Source: Stereum hirsutum FP-91666 SS1
Taxonomy: Eukaryota; Basidiomycota; Agaricomycetes; Russulales; Stereaceae
Assembly (NCBI RefSeq): GCF_000264905.1
Contig: NW_006763137.1
Span: 1,170,339 to 1,234,338 of the forward strand
Length of the DNA: 64,000 nt
Direction: 5' to 3'
Of this stretch, positions 33,829-45,710 are shown one piece after another; positions within the stretch are counted from its first letter, which is position 1, and every line of letters starts with the position of its first letter. A model generated the notes under the pieces. It saw only the letters and a program-made list of their open reading frames with translations. It was not told the origin of the DNA and ran no database searches. Both the position numbers and the translations under genes were made by a program.

Positions 33829-34380
33829 GTGCGATGTATGGTCGTCTGTAAAAGTAGGACAATGAAGGGACCCGGGGGAGGGACCTTGTTGTTTTCCGTA
33901 CTCTAGCTTTCGCTGGTTGAAGGTCTGGATTCTGTTTCACTATTCCATATTGTCTCATGTTCTTCGCTTTCTCCCTTGTTGTTGTTGTTCTCTTGCTGTT
34001 TTACGATACCTCCACACACGACACGGTATACTTACATACTCACCATACTCAGTCACCACATGTATACCTAGACGCACTCTGTACTTGTACTTGTCATACG
34101 CACTCGCCCGGATCTCCTTGTCTTGATCTGGTTGTACATATTGTAATTGTATCACTCGCTTGCTCACCAGCCTCGCTCTGAGTCTGCCCCATCTTGTGCT
34201 TCAGCTGTTCACGTTCTTCCTCCTTTGTTTGCTTGTCCGCTCACATTATACATATCTACAATCGTGTGCTGCGTTCTGTACAGTGTCTATGATCCTTCGA
34301 TTCAGGAATTTACTTGAGATCTCGCGCAAAAACGGTATGTATAGAGGCGTGCGTGACACTTTGGAGAAATTAACAGGGAT
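33829..34380. other. Intergenic between convergent genes
   Basis: About 0.55 kb, T/C-rich, between the orphan (+) and the first carboxypeptidase gene (-). Nothing recognised. Confidence 0.5.
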
Positions 34381-37106
34381 CTAGATACCCTCCGCCTCGT
34401 CGACGTTGAGGATCAAACCAGTGAAGTATCGGATGATCTCGAGGAAGGCGTCGACGTGAATAGCTAAACAACGACAGTTCGAACAAGGTCAGTAAAATTC
34501 ATCGTACTCGAAAATTATGGAGCAGGGAGAGGGATAGGGAGAAACAACGTACATTCGTTAGTGGTATGAGCGCCACCGAAAGTCTTGCCCTCATCGGCAG
34601 AATTGCGATGGTTGTACCGGAAGATATGAGGCGTCAACTTCCAGTAATAACGCGTATCTGTCCCAACCAATATCCTTCAGTCCACCACTCGCCCTATCAC
34701 TTCCCAGCCAGGTAAAGCAAAGAACGTACCAGTGTTACCAGTCATGATCCCCGGGCTGACCACAATAGTCTCATTCTCGATCTCCTGCCCGTCCGTCAAC
34801 CCAAACCCGGCCGCCCGATGCGAATTGAACGTAGCCTTGATCGTCCCACTCAATACCTTGTACGGTACAGCGTCAGCTCCCGTGGGCGTCACTGGCGCCG
34901 GCGCGAGCTGGTTGCCCCATGCGTCGGAGAGGGTGACGGTGCCGTAGGCAGGGGTGTCGGCAGGGGTAATGACCTCTCCGAAAGCGGTGAGTGAGAGGTT
35001 GAAGCGGGCGGCCAGAGGGATGATGCGGTCGGTGTCGGATTTCATTGCCTCAGCGAGGGAGCTGTGTAGTCAGGCAATGGAGAATCAGTATTTGAAGACG
35101 CAACCAGCAGAGGAGAGAACAAGGCGGAAAAACATACGACTGAGTCGCGATGCGATGGTTGACAACAGCCCAAGCCTGCTCCGGTAACGCATTCGTCTTC
35201 ACACCTCCACTGATCAGATCCTCAGCCTGCGTAGTCCCCACCAACGCCCTGAATTGTTTCGTGGTCAGCAACTCATCCTCGACCTTCTTCAGCGCTTTGT
35301 CGCTGTAGACGGATGTTTTGATGGCCTTGCGCAGAGCGCGAGGGACGGATGTACCGTGTTCCGCTAGACATTGGATGTAGGAGTACATGGGGGTGTCACG
35401 TTCGATGTGGGGTTCCGGGGGGTTGGCTTCAATGTCTACGAGCATTTGGGCGAGCATGCCGATGGACTGAAATGAGTGAGTTTACGATATTCGTTAGATG
35501 CTTGGTGGTTAGATGAACTGCGACGGACAAGTACGCACAGTGTGGGGAGGTGGGACACTGGAGTGCCCACCGGGACTGGCGACGTGGATCCTCTACAAAA
35601 GTCAGTATGCTGAGTTTTACTCTACCAGGAGTGGTGATAGCTACCGTGTCGAGGTATCCTGGCAAGGGAGCGACATTAGTCAACCTTAGTCAATAGAAAC
35701 AAGAGGAATCTACTTACCCTTCTCGGCGATACCTGGAGTAGCGAAGACGGTTCCCTGGTCTCTCGCGAATCCTCCTGGAGCGCGCCAAGTTCGGGGAGTT
35801 GGGATCAGCATTACGCTTTTCAAAGGCAAGAGACGAATTTGACTTTTGACTGACCTCCCTCATCAACGATCATTCCAAAGTGATTCTCTCCGTAGGTAGA
35901 AAGGAGGTACTTTCCAATCTCGTTGGCACCGTGAAGTCCGCTAGTCTCTTCGTCGAAGCCGAAAGCAAGGAAGATAGTACGGGTGGGCTTGAAGCCGTTG
36001 GTGATGAGAGTCTCAACGGTGGACCTACAAACATATAAGTCAATATGGAATCATGCAAAGCAACGGGTATATACATTTTATAGAAGATAGAAGAAAAACC
36101 TACATGATGCCGATAAGACCAGACTTGTCGTCCGAAGAGCCTCGGCCCCAGATACGTTCGCCTATACAATTCACGAGAAGTTGTTGATTTACTGAAGATG
36201 CGGAAGCGTCGATGCTACTTACCATCGAAGAACCCAGAGTAGGGCGGGTGCTCCCAAGTATCGACGGTGGTCGGTTCAACGGGAACGACATCTACAAACA
36301 CGCCACGCAATTTCAATGAGTAAATCAAGGAAAGAGATAGTGCAAGCAACCAACCTTGGTGAGCAGCGAGAAGCAAAGGCTTCAGGCTCTCGTTAGATCC
36401 CTTCCAGACGTAGACCAGGCCCCAGGTGTTGACCTTAGTGAGAGTCAGGGTAGAGTGGCTATCATCGGACGATAAGAAGACGGTAATTTAGGCTGGATGA
36501 TTGAGGTACTCACATCAGGGGGTAAGTAGTCGACAAATATTCATGGAAGGGCCCAAATGCCTCCCATCGTGGGTCCACACCGACGGGTTCCATCTTGTCG
36601 TAGCTCTCAGTACTAAGCACAACATCCACACGAGGGTCAAAATTAATCTGCCAACGAACACCAAACACAGGGACGAGTACTTACGGAACTCGGACAGCCC
36701 CTCCCAAATACTCGATCGCCTTCTGCTTGAACTCCTCCGTCGAGTACCACTTCCCCAACTTCTCATAGAGCTCGGTCTCCTTCTCCGGGTATAACGCTCC
36801 AACCTGTGCACACAATGGCTCTTCCTGACCAAACCCGAGCTTATGCCTCATGCTCGCACCCAATCCGTGTTTGTGATGATGGCCATGAACATGAGCGCCG
36901 TGCATCATACCCATGCATCTCGATCCGGCAGATTTGATGGGTTCTTCGATGAAGGGTCTGAGGAGGACGAGAGAACAGAGAACGAGACCGGCGATGAGGG
37001 CCCATTTCTTCGATTTGGAGGTGCAGGATGACGAGGTGGCTTGGACGGTTGGGACGGTCGACTGAGGCAGAAGACCTTCCTTACTGTCAAGCTTTATGGA
37101 GGCCAT
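34381..37106 (-). CDS. CPS1: Carboxypeptidase S-like M20 metallopeptidase, paralogue 1
   Basis: Thirteen exons (minus strand): 37106-36685, 36612-36514, 36458-36355, 36291-36223, 36161-36104, 36024-35855, 35774-35718, 35658-35645, 35592-35539, 35466-35138, 35061-34730, 34657-34553, 34463-34381; 631 residues. Two-zinc exopeptidase of the Gly-X carboxypeptidase type, membrane-anchored and vacuolar in yeast. Residues 39-56 form a signal-anchor helix, then a His-rich luminal stretch. Zinc and catalytic sites: AHQD (His207, Asp209), SSDD bridging Asp (about 242), DEETSG general base Glu (276), VDEGG, and the late His in GGAHTTNE. The GGHSSVPPPHT dimer-interface motif is intact. Exon 8 is 14 nt. 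The next gene upstream on the same strand is a paralogue with mostly matching exon lengths. All required residues are present, so it should be active. Confidence 0.94.
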
Positions 37107-37659
37107 GGCGATAGTCAACGTCGTCCAAGAAGTTGAACCAGAAGACGATAGGTGGGAAGAGCACTAGTCTGTGGAGCTTTTGCCCCTGACGCACGAGAAC
37201 TGGGTGCTTTATAGGGCTTTGTCAGTAACGGGACGGATATACGTTTCAACGTGAGCACACGACCAAGAACGGGAAGTACTAGTAAGGTTCGTGTAACATC
37301 GTCAAGTGGTGGTAAGAATGCGACATCTCGAAGGGCGATTAGATACGACAAGAATTCAATTTTTGGCCGAGGAATGGTGGACAAAGAGGGATAGCGGAAG
37401 CGCCAGCCAGTCCCGCGGCACTCGGGAAGTAGGCTCGCCACATTTTACGCCACATGGAAGAATTGGAATTCGCCATCGGCGTAGGTGTGGTTGTGGAATT
37501 GGCCGTCGAGTACTCATACGTACAGTTTTAGAGGCAGTGGGTAGGAGATGTTATCGTGGGAACTTAGCACGATCCATACAAATATCTGAGCATAGGCTTA
37601 AGACCGTAAATATTCGCTAGATCTCAACTTCCACGGTTTCATCCATCTTACGCCCAAAA
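37107..37659. other. Intergenic between tandem paralogues
   Basis: About 0.55 kb holding the promoter of carboxypeptidase paralogue 1 and the 3' end of paralogue 2. Open frames over it are short and unsupported. Confidence 0.5.
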
Positions 37660-40312
37660 CTACTCAAACAATGTCGTCTCATCCATGTTGAAGATCAGTT
37701 TCGTGAAGAACTTTATCTCGTTCATTATCGCCTCGGCGCGAACAGCTGTTGGGAGTAATCCCTATTAGAAACAGATAATACCATGGAGAAGTCAGGAAGA
37801 GAATTGTGCCAACCTTCGTTGATGGTGTGCCCTCCATTGAATGAATCCGCATCTCCTTTGTGGGAATACCGGAAGATATGCTTCGTCAGAGGCCAGTAGA
37901 ACCGTGTATCTATCAAGCCGTCAGCTTAGCTTTAATGACCCACAGAATATCGTGAATTAGTTACGCACCAGTGTTTCCTATAGTCAAACCGGGAATCACC
38001 ACCGCCTTTCCTCCCTTCTTACCATCTCCTCCCCCAGTAGCCTCAACAGTAGCTTTGATCGTCCCAGCCAACAACTTCCAGGGCCCACTCTCTCCCGTTG
38101 GTGTGATTGGCGAAGGCTCGAGCTGGTTTCCCCAAGCGTCGGAGAGAATAACTTCACCGGCGCTTTCTGACTTTGGAATGCCGACAGAGTCGTCGAAGGC
38201 GGTGAGGGAGAGGTTGAAAGAGGCGACGACGGGAGCGAGGACGGATGTTATGTGGTCTTGAAGTTCTTTGACGGAGCTGTCCGATGGTACCAATATGAAG
38301 TAAAGCCCAACCGTCAGCGTTCTTTGAAGTAAGCGTGAGGGTAAACTTGATGTGTTGGTAAAACGAACCTGAACTCCGCAATCCGATGATCCACGATACC
38401 CGTCGCCCTTTCCGGCAGCGCATTCACCTTCACACCACCCCACACAAGATCGATAGCCTGCGACGTCCTTAGAGTCGCTCCATACACTTTATCCAACTTG
38501 ATCAATTCATGCATTAGGTTCTCTAGCCTTGCCTCGTCTTCCACTTCATCGTCGAGAGCGGAACCAGCATCGAGGGCAAGTCGACGAATAGCAGGAGGAA
38601 ATATATTTGAGTAGGTGGCTAAGCAGAGGGTGCTGCGGAGCGGAGTGGAGGTGCGACCGAGTTGAGGCGTGTGGGGGTTGGCTTCGACTTCAGTGAGGAG
38701 GGCGGAAAGGATGCCTATGCCCTGCAGAACAAGGTTCAAGAGAGCGATGGGTGTATAGAACGAATGGTGCGGTGGTCAAAGACGTACGGTATGTTCGGGT
38801 GGGACGGATGAATGGCCACCCAGGACGTTCACCTCGACGCGGACCTGATATAAATGCGTCAGAAAAGCCTGCGTATTAGCCGGGAGATGAGGGAAGTGTT
38901 CCCGACATCTAGATAGCCTTTCTCGGAAACGTCTGGGACAGCGAGGATTGTGCTGTCGACCGGGTCAATGATCATGCTGCCTAGCTCACACCGATGGGTC
39001 AGGCCCGCCTCATGGTCAAGAGCAAGAGATATACGCAACGCACCGCCTTCGTCAACTAGCATAGCAAACCCATCTTTTCCATAGGTCTTTTCGAGGTATG
39101 GTCCTAGGTGACCCGCGCCCTAGTACGATAAACATGACTCAATACGATGTGACGACACCGAGGGTGGGGGCATGAAAAATATGGGAGGATGTAATTTACC
39201 TGGAGACCCGAAGCTTCCTCGTCGATACCCCATGCAATCACGATCGTTCGGCGAGGTTTGAATCCATGTTTGAGCAGAGTATCGATCGTCACACTGGCAG
39301 AAAAATTGAAATATAGTTGAGCCAGTTGCCTCTCGCTTAAAGATGGTGCGGAACGAACATTTGAGAGACGAGGTCAGATTTATCGTCGCTGCTTCCGCGA
39401 CCCCAAATCCATGTTCCTAGCTTCACCGTGAGCTAAAACGATATAGCATCGCGAGACTGTAGTGCTGACCGTCGTAATACCCGGAGTACGGAGGGTGAAT
39501 CCATGCGTCGACTGTGACGGGCTCGACAGGAACCACATCTATGAATGTGTGATCAGCCCAAGATGTACTGAACGAGCGAGACTGATAGCCACCTTGATGT
39601 GCCGTCAGCAGAACAGGTTTGAGTGACGCGTCCGAGCCTTGCCAATGTAATACCATATTGTATGTATTAACCTTGGTCACCTCGAGCGTGTCGAAGCTGT
39701 CGTTGGGCGTCGGTATGTGGACCTGATTATACTCCAAATTATCACTCACACAAGTGGGAAAGAGATCTCAAGATAGGTGTGCAGCTCGGCAAAGATGTCC
39801 CATCGAGAATCCTGTCCGACGGGAAGAAGATCGTCGTAAGATTCGGTCCTGTGTGGCGACAAAGGTTCGACGTCACACAAAGCATCTTCCCAGTCAAATG
39901 GCAATTGAGAAACGTACGGAACCCGTACAGCACCTCCCAATGCCTCAAATGCCATCAATCTGTAATCTTCCTCTTCGTACAAAGTGAAAAGCTCCTTCTC
40001 TAGTTCCGCATGACCCGTCGACGAAAGTGGCAATGGTTGGGGACAAGTCGTCGAGTTCTCGTTCGGAGGAAGAGGGTAACGCGAGAAGTCCAGTGCATCT
40101 AGAGCTGAAACCCCGTCTTTCAAAGGTTTTGTAGCTGTAGCTATTCCAGTACGAGGGATGTGCAAGGTGTAAATCAAGCCAAAGCTAATGAGTGCTGCTG
40201 CTATCCAAGATGTCAGGCGAGTCGCTGTCTTTCGTGAAGTCCATGTCTTGTTCTCTGTCGATGTCGTACCGAGGTAGCCTAAGCTATCTTGAGAAAGTTT
40301 GTTGTCGACCAT
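37660..40312 (-). CDS. CPS1: Carboxypeptidase S-like M20 metallopeptidase, paralogue 2
   Basis: Thirteen exons (minus strand): 40312-39918, 39848-39750, 39696-39593, 39538-39470, 39416-39359, 39293-39200, 39119-39044, 38980-38907, 38844-38788, 38721-38369, 38276-37969, 37909-37814, 37745-37660; 622 residues. N-terminal signal-anchor (about residues 35-50), then the M20 core with TAHQD, GRGSSDD, GIDEEASG, VDEGG, GGHSSVPPEHT and the late GGHTINE, all zinc and catalytic positions kept. Exons 2-5 match paralogue 1 exactly in length (99, 104, 69, 58 nt); relative to paralogue 1 it has one extra intron (after SGLQ) and lacks the one before GYLD. Its third exon is fixed by comparison with paralogue 1: an alternative acceptor would leave a 29-nt intron. 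TATAAG lies about 60 bp upstream, and the gene is divergent from the Zap1-like regulator. Confidence 0.93.
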
Positions 40313-40699
40313 TCTCTCTTCTCTCTGAGCGAAAGGAAACTTGAGCAAGGGGTGAACTGCGCTAGCGCTATACTTATATGTACTGAGGGACACATCATGT
40401 GGCAAGTGAACATGATAACGGAGAGAATTGCGAATTAGCGCGGCGACGCAAGGTGAGATCAGCTTACGTCAGCGAGGACCGCTTCGGTCGTGTCTTTCAT
40501 ACCGCCACAGTCATACCCTCACCGTTGTCCACATCCTTTTCTTCGTCCATTGTCCTTCGCCTTCACGCGCTCGTCGCCGTCGCCGTCATCTCCAACGCTG
40601 CTCAGCCGCCAAAACTATTCACATCCCTGTAAGTTCACCCTCTCGTAAATAGATGAACGAAAGTCTGACCCGTGAGTCAGGCGGGTGACACAATCAAAC
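40313..40699. promoter_or_regulatory. Shared divergent promoter
   Basis: 387 bp between the start codons of carboxypeptidase paralogue 2 (-) and the Zap1-like gene (+). A minus-strand TATAAG is at 40373-40378. A probable 5' UTR intron of the plus-strand gene is at 40629-40680 (GTAAGT to CAG). I found no yeast-type zinc-responsive element (ACCTTNAAGGT). Confidence 0.6.
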
Positions 40700-42611
40700 A
40701 TGGTATCGCTTTCACCCTCATCGCCACCGGCCAGCAGTTCGAGGAGTCCAGCCTTCATGTCCTCTACCTCTCAAGACCATCTTGAAGAGGAGGACTGTAC
40801 GGAGTGTCTGGTCAACTGCCAGGATCCTGCCTGTGTCTCAGAGCTCTCTCAGCAATGTACAGACGACTGTTTTATCGTCCCGTGCGACGATCCAAATCAT
40901 AGCGCCCTGTGCATGGACGAGGACTGCGCTGCTCTTTGCGACTCCAGCGCGGACTGTTCTTTCACTCACAGACCCGTATGTCGCTTCAATATAATTTTAA
41001 TGAGTCGTTTTAACGGCCGTTTAGATCGACAGTCTGCAGCAGCAACATGCCCACGCCACAACGCAGAAACAACCATCACCCTACAATTGGGACATGATGG
41101 CTGGCCAGGGTCTCTCAATACCCTCTTCCAGCTATCATGGCATAAACCAGCATCCTCCGTCGTTTAACAAACTCATGGACGACTCAGCATACTCTTTTTT
41201 ACCCTCCAGCCATAGCTCGCCTTCCTCGATGTATACGCCACCCCTCCACGAGCCTATGTCCCACTCGCATCTTCAGCATCATTGCAAATGGAACGACTGC
41301 CACATGTCTTTCTTCTCCCTGCCTGAACTGACGAACCACGTCAACTCTCAACACCTCCGTATCTCCTCGAACGACTCTTCTTCTGCCCACCAGTCTTCGA
41401 ACCTATTTAATTTCGGCCCCACATTTCCCAGCACCTCGCAGTCATACAACCTGCAAAATAATACGTGCCAGTGGAATGAATGTCCTGGGTTCAATGTTCC
41501 CCCGCCCATCCAGAGTGGCGCTCCAGATAGCCAGGTTGTCAACGCAGCCGCAGAGATCGTCGCGCATCACGTTTTGAACGATCATCTAGGAATGGACCAA
41601 AATTCCGCCATGCAAGCCATAAACTACCTCATGTCTATTCCACATGACTGCCCTCTCGCCCGCTACTCCAAATCTGTCCAGCAGCAGCAGCTCCCTCAAC
41701 CGCCACAGCAAGGACACGTACATCAAGCATTGTCACCTTCGCCTTCTTCACCACCACTTTCCGGAATTGGTCTTGAGATGGATCATGAGGCCGAATGCGA
41801 CGAATGCACGACGGGCGCACATAGGTGCCATTGGAAGGATTGTACGGAGGTGTATACGACGGTCGATGCGCTGACGGAACATATTACGGCCACGCATGTT
41901 GGCGGAGGGAAGGCGCATTACGAGTGCTTCTGGAATGACTGTCCGAGGAACGGAGAGAAGGGATTCTCTAGCAAGCAGAAGATTTGCCGACATATTCAGG
42001 TAAGTTTTATTATTATTGAGAGACTAGGTGTCTCCCAATGTCGGGACGCGACGCTAACACTGCCTGTGGTCCATAAAGACGCATACGGGACACAGACCGT
42101 TCTTGTGCACCGTGTGTAAACAGTCGTTCTCCGAGGCGGCCACACTACAACAGCACATGCGAAGGCATACACAAGAAAGTTCGTTCCTTTGTTCCTTCTT
42201 TCTGTTCTCTAATCGTAACGTCGCTGATAAATGACCTTATAGAACCGTACAGCTGTGATTTCCCAGGATGTGGAAAGGCATTCGCCATCGCAGGCGCGCT
42301 CACGATCCACAAGCGCATCCACAATGGCCTCAAGCCGTTCAAATGCACGTACTGCGATCGGTATGACCCATCTCCTCGCCCACGTCAACAGCCTTACTCA
42401 CATTACATCGTTTTTTCTTTCCACTAGTGCGTTCTCCGAATCTTCCAACCTCTCCAAACACCTTCGCACGCATACCGGCGTCCGGCCGTATTCGTGCGCC
42501 GAAGCGGGCTGTGGAAAGTCGTTCTCGAGACCTGATCAGTTGGCAAGGCATATGAAAGTACACCGGAAGAAGACGGAAGCCATTGAGGCTGAGACTCTAG
42601 TGGTATCGTGA
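40700..42611 (+). CDS. ZAP1: Zap1-like zinc-responsive C2H2 transcription factor
   Basis: Exons 40700-40975, 41025-41999, 42079-42178, 42243-42360 and 42428-42611; 550 residues. Three CWCH2-type fingers, with a Trp between the first two Cys as in Zap1/Zic/Gli proteins, begin near residues 179 (CKWNDC), 240 (CQWNEC) and 360 (CHWKDC). They are followed by CFWNDC and a continuous run of classical fingers with [45 protein letters not shown] and a final [14 protein letters not shown]. Order and wording of the C-terminal run closely follow yeast Zap1, which activates zinc uptake genes when zinc is low. Unusual is a Cys-dense block at residues 33-88 with about 15 Cys, a possible extra metal-sensing region. 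Nuclear; DNA target not deducible here. Confidence 0.88.
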
Positions 42612-42706
42612 TTGATGGCTATAGATCTATGTGTTGTGCGGACATTGTTGCCATTGGTACTTTGCTATGCTGCGTCGGGTATGGGGTTCGGAGTGATTAG
42701 AGGCGG

Positions 42707-43397
42707 TACAGCCATCTATGGCGAAATGGGCTAGCATGCCGAAATGGGCTAAACGTCCATAGCTCTTCACTCCCCGCATGAAACCTCTCGGAGTTTGTTG
42801 GTACTTTTAGCTGTACATCTCATTCATGCTTCAGAATATTTTCAATCTCTGGATCATCATAGTGCTCCTACAAGACATAGATCTGCAAGGACAACTTGTA
42901 AATGTTAAAACTTGCAGTCTCGCTAACATGGTCAAAACTCTCTCATAAATCATGAAATTAATCCGGAGACATATGTATCCATACAAGATGAGATATGGGT
43001 ACTTTGTTCGTGCAAGGTCGACCTGTGTGATATGTTCTCACTACTTCTGGGCTCTAGAGCAATTTACGAGGATTTTCAATGCAGCCACATATGGTAATCA
43101 CCCGTCACACCAGGAGATCTCCGAGAGCCTTTTCGCGCTGTCGGTTTACCGGACCGCTGATAACCGACGCGACTTCGTCACAGCCCAAACCGTCATAAAA
43201 CGGATGATAACAGAAATCTCAGCTGATCTCGCATTTCCTGCACCTCACCATGCCCGATAGCTCAAAAAACCATACAGAGTCAATCTATCAAATGTTAACT
43301 TCAAATCTTATGCGCCAGAATGGGCTCCGAGGAAGGGAGAGGCACTTTCCGAGGTGTATCTTTATTTTGTTAGCCCATTTCGCCATAGATGGCTGTA
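42707..43397. mobile_element. Candidate non-autonomous DNA transposon (TIR element)
   Basis: Inverted repeats of 29 bp, 42707-42735 and 43369-43397, match at 28 positions; both begin (reading inward) TACAGCCATCTATGGCG. The outermost TA on each side fits a TA target duplication of the Tc1/mariner type, leaving ends CAGCC...GGCTG. The inner part of the left repeat is repeated once more (42738-42751). The 0.63-kb interior is AT-rich with one 102-codon frame that does not resemble a transposase, so it would be non-autonomous. It sits about 100 bp past the Zap1-like stop codon. Confidence 0.65.
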
Positions 43398-44160
43398 GTA
43401 GATGTCGGCTTGGTTGTTTTGTCTGTACTTTTATTTGACAGCAACGATGCAGCTTGGTGTCACTAGTATTTTCTTGAAAACAACATCGTAAGTCAATATC
43501 TCTTCGCGAGTTACAACTTATATCGCCGAAGCGGACAGCAGGGTCTCCCTGAGGTGCCACCGCCACTCTCACCCGGATTGGCTTCCTCTGGTTCCCACGG
43601 TTCCGCACGCTCGGAAGAGTTCGGAAGCTTCACTCTCAAGTTCACTCTTTCTCGGACGACAACCAGTCTACAACCAGTCTGAGTGAAGCACTTCCCTCTC
43701 ATACAAAACCAGAAGCTATTATATTTCTCCTGAAATCACACAGCTAACAATATTCTCCGCACCACTCGTAAAAGTGGGCTATCTCCAGGTTGGGCTCAGC
43801 TTCGTCACGATGTAATCACTTTGGCTCTTTGGTATTTTCTTTCCACCAACAATCACGCCGGAAATCATATCCATCATCATGCTTTCTCTCTTTGATCTTC
43901 TGCATCCTGGGAATGGAAAAAAGGCTAGAGCAACTGGTCTCGGACGATGTCTCACTCACGCCGATTTCATCGGAGTGGCTGCCTGCTCGGGAGACTAAGA
44001 CACCCTACGCTTCCTCGAAATGCATAAAATGTGGCCAATCTCAGTTCATCGTCTCACTAGGAACTCTACCGCTTACCACCAACAGACCGACATACTGTCT
44101 TCAAGTCCCACTGCATCACTTACCCTCTTCCTACCTACTCATCGGCTCCCTCTATCCACT
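43398..44160. other. Intergenic, nothing recognised
   Basis: About 0.76 kb between the transposon-like element and the F-box-like gene. The frame is open upstream of the chosen ATG of that gene to 44020, but without a better start. Confidence 0.5.
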
Positions 44161-45333
44161 ATGGCAGACGCTCTCGTCAGCACAAGGCCTAATTCTACCA
44201 CCGGCCCGGATATGCCTACGCTTCCTGCAGAGCTACTTCAGTACATCGTAGAGATCGCCTGGCGCTCGCAGCTCTATCTTGACGAGCGCACTATACTTCT
44301 TCGATCCCTTCCTCTCGTTAACAAATCTTTCTTAGCCATCTATAACTACCTCTGCATCCGCGAGGTCTACATACCGAATCATAAATTCTCTCAGCATTAC
44401 ACCTCCATTCTCACTCTTCCTCGCTCCAGCTCCCCCATCGCACTACCCGCTCCCCCTTACCTCAGTCTCCCTTCCTATGACCTCGCATCTTCCGAGCTCA
44501 AACAACTCACCATCCATATCTCCGGCGGACCTGGCTATCCCGACCCACGCCCCATCTACCTCCGTTACAACAACCACCATGCCTGCGAAGCCCTTTCCAA
44601 CATCCTCCATCGCCTCAAGTACTCGCCGTCCTCGGCACGAAGTCTCACACACGTCACCATCGAATACGCCAACTGGGGCTACAACGACCTGCTCGACCAC
44701 TCGAGGTTGCTGGACTTGCCGGATAGTGTGAGCACGTTGGAAGTGAGGTTCAGGTTTGAGGGGGAAATCACCGAAGATATCCTCAGGAGCTTGCGAATGA
44801 GGTATTTCGGGAGGATCGCGGCGATAGGGTCTTTGAACCATGCCAGCAATCCGAATCATTGGAGCAGTGCGGACGATGAACGGGAGAAGAAGTTGCCTGG
44901 GGTGAAGACCTTATCTGTGTCGGGTGCGTGTCCCGAGCTTGCGATGGATCTGGTACATATGTGTGTGAATTTGGAGTGTCTGGAGGTGGATGAAACGATG
45001 GATTTGACGGAGTTGGCGTGGTTGTTGCCGCGGAGGGTTAGGACGTTGGTGTTGGGTGGTGAGGGAGGAGTCGAGTTGACTGTGGATATACTATTGGGGA
45101 TCAGGTTCGGCCATGCCTTGAGGGAGGGATTGATGAGGGATGAGGAAGAGGACGGTGAGACTACTGTGGCTGAGGAAGAGGACGATGCGACTACTGTGGA
45201 CGAGGGAGAGGAAGAGAGGAAGGTCGTGTTGGTAACACGCCGGGCGGAAGATAGCGCGCTGGGGATGGCGAGGGAGGACTGTGAACGTTACAAGGTTCGG
45301 CTCGTCCATAAACCCATTACGAACATTGTGTGA
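44161..45333 (+). CDS. F-box-like protein
   Basis: Single exon, 390 residues. Residues 16-60 read LPAELLQYIVEIAW and LRSLPLVNKSFLAIYNYLCIREVYI, the pattern of fungal F-box-like proteins (Leu-Pro-x-Glu-Leu, then a Val-Asn-Lys/Ser-Phe motif). F-boxes bind Skp1 and link substrates to SCF ubiquitin ligases; the rest would recognise the target. The following part has Leu-rich stretches at irregular intervals (LKQLTIHISG, VKTLSVSG, RVRTLVLGG) like degenerate LRR-type F-box proteins, and a strongly acidic patch near residues 325-355. I start at the ATG MADALVS because the box lies directly behind it. Family is large and fast-evolving in basidiomycetes; target unknown. Confidence 0.7.
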   Translation: MADALVSTRPNSTTGPDMPTLPAELLQYIVEIAWRSQLYLDERTILLRSLPLVNKSFLAIYNYLCIREVYIPNHKFSQHYTSILTLPRSSSPIALPAPPYLSLPSYDLASSELKQLTIHISGGPGYPDPRPIYLRYNNHHACEALSNILHRLKYSPSSARSLTHVTIEYANWGYNDLLDHSRLLDLPDSVSTLEVRFRFEGEITEDILRSLRMRYFGRIAAIGSLNHASNPNHWSSADDEREKKLPGVKTLSVSGACPELAMDLVHMCVNLECLEVDETMDLTELAWLLPRRVRTLVLGGEGGVELTVDILLGIRFGHALREGLMRDEEEDGETTVAEEEDDATTVDEGEEERKVVLVTRRAEDSALGMAREDCERYKVRLVHKPITNIV

Positions 45334-45710
45334 ATTGATGGCTACGTTTTCGCTCTCGCTCTTCTTTCTTCATTCACTCACACTCCGACATTTACTCATC
45401 CATACGCACTGCACATCTGATTGACGTTAGACTAATCACCATACTTGCGCTACAGCACCTTGCATACTTACATACTTATCAACACTGACCGTACTTCGCT
45501 CACGTTCACTCGATATTACTGCTTACACAACATAATACACATACAAGCATTATCATAGCACATGATTGGAAATGCAATACACAAATACACCACCGAATAT
45601 CATTTCATTTCATGTAGACCGCCCTAACAGAGAAAGACCTAATGAGCTTATCGAAGATCGGAGAAATTCCATCGAGGAGGTTCAACAAAGGTCGATGTTG
45701 CTGCTGCTGC
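45334..45710. other. Gap between convergent genes
   Basis: About 0.38 kb between the F-box-like and thaumatin-like stop codons, presumably both 3' UTRs. Nothing else seen. Confidence 0.5.

Noticed and set aside
39723..39751. 29-nt intron in carboxypeptidase paralogue 2
   Set aside because: Too short for a spliceosomal intron; moving the acceptor to 39697 gives a normal length and matches the paralogue residue for residue.
42952..43260. 102-codon frame inside the TIR element as a transposase
   Set aside because: No DDE-type or helix-turn-helix features and far too short.
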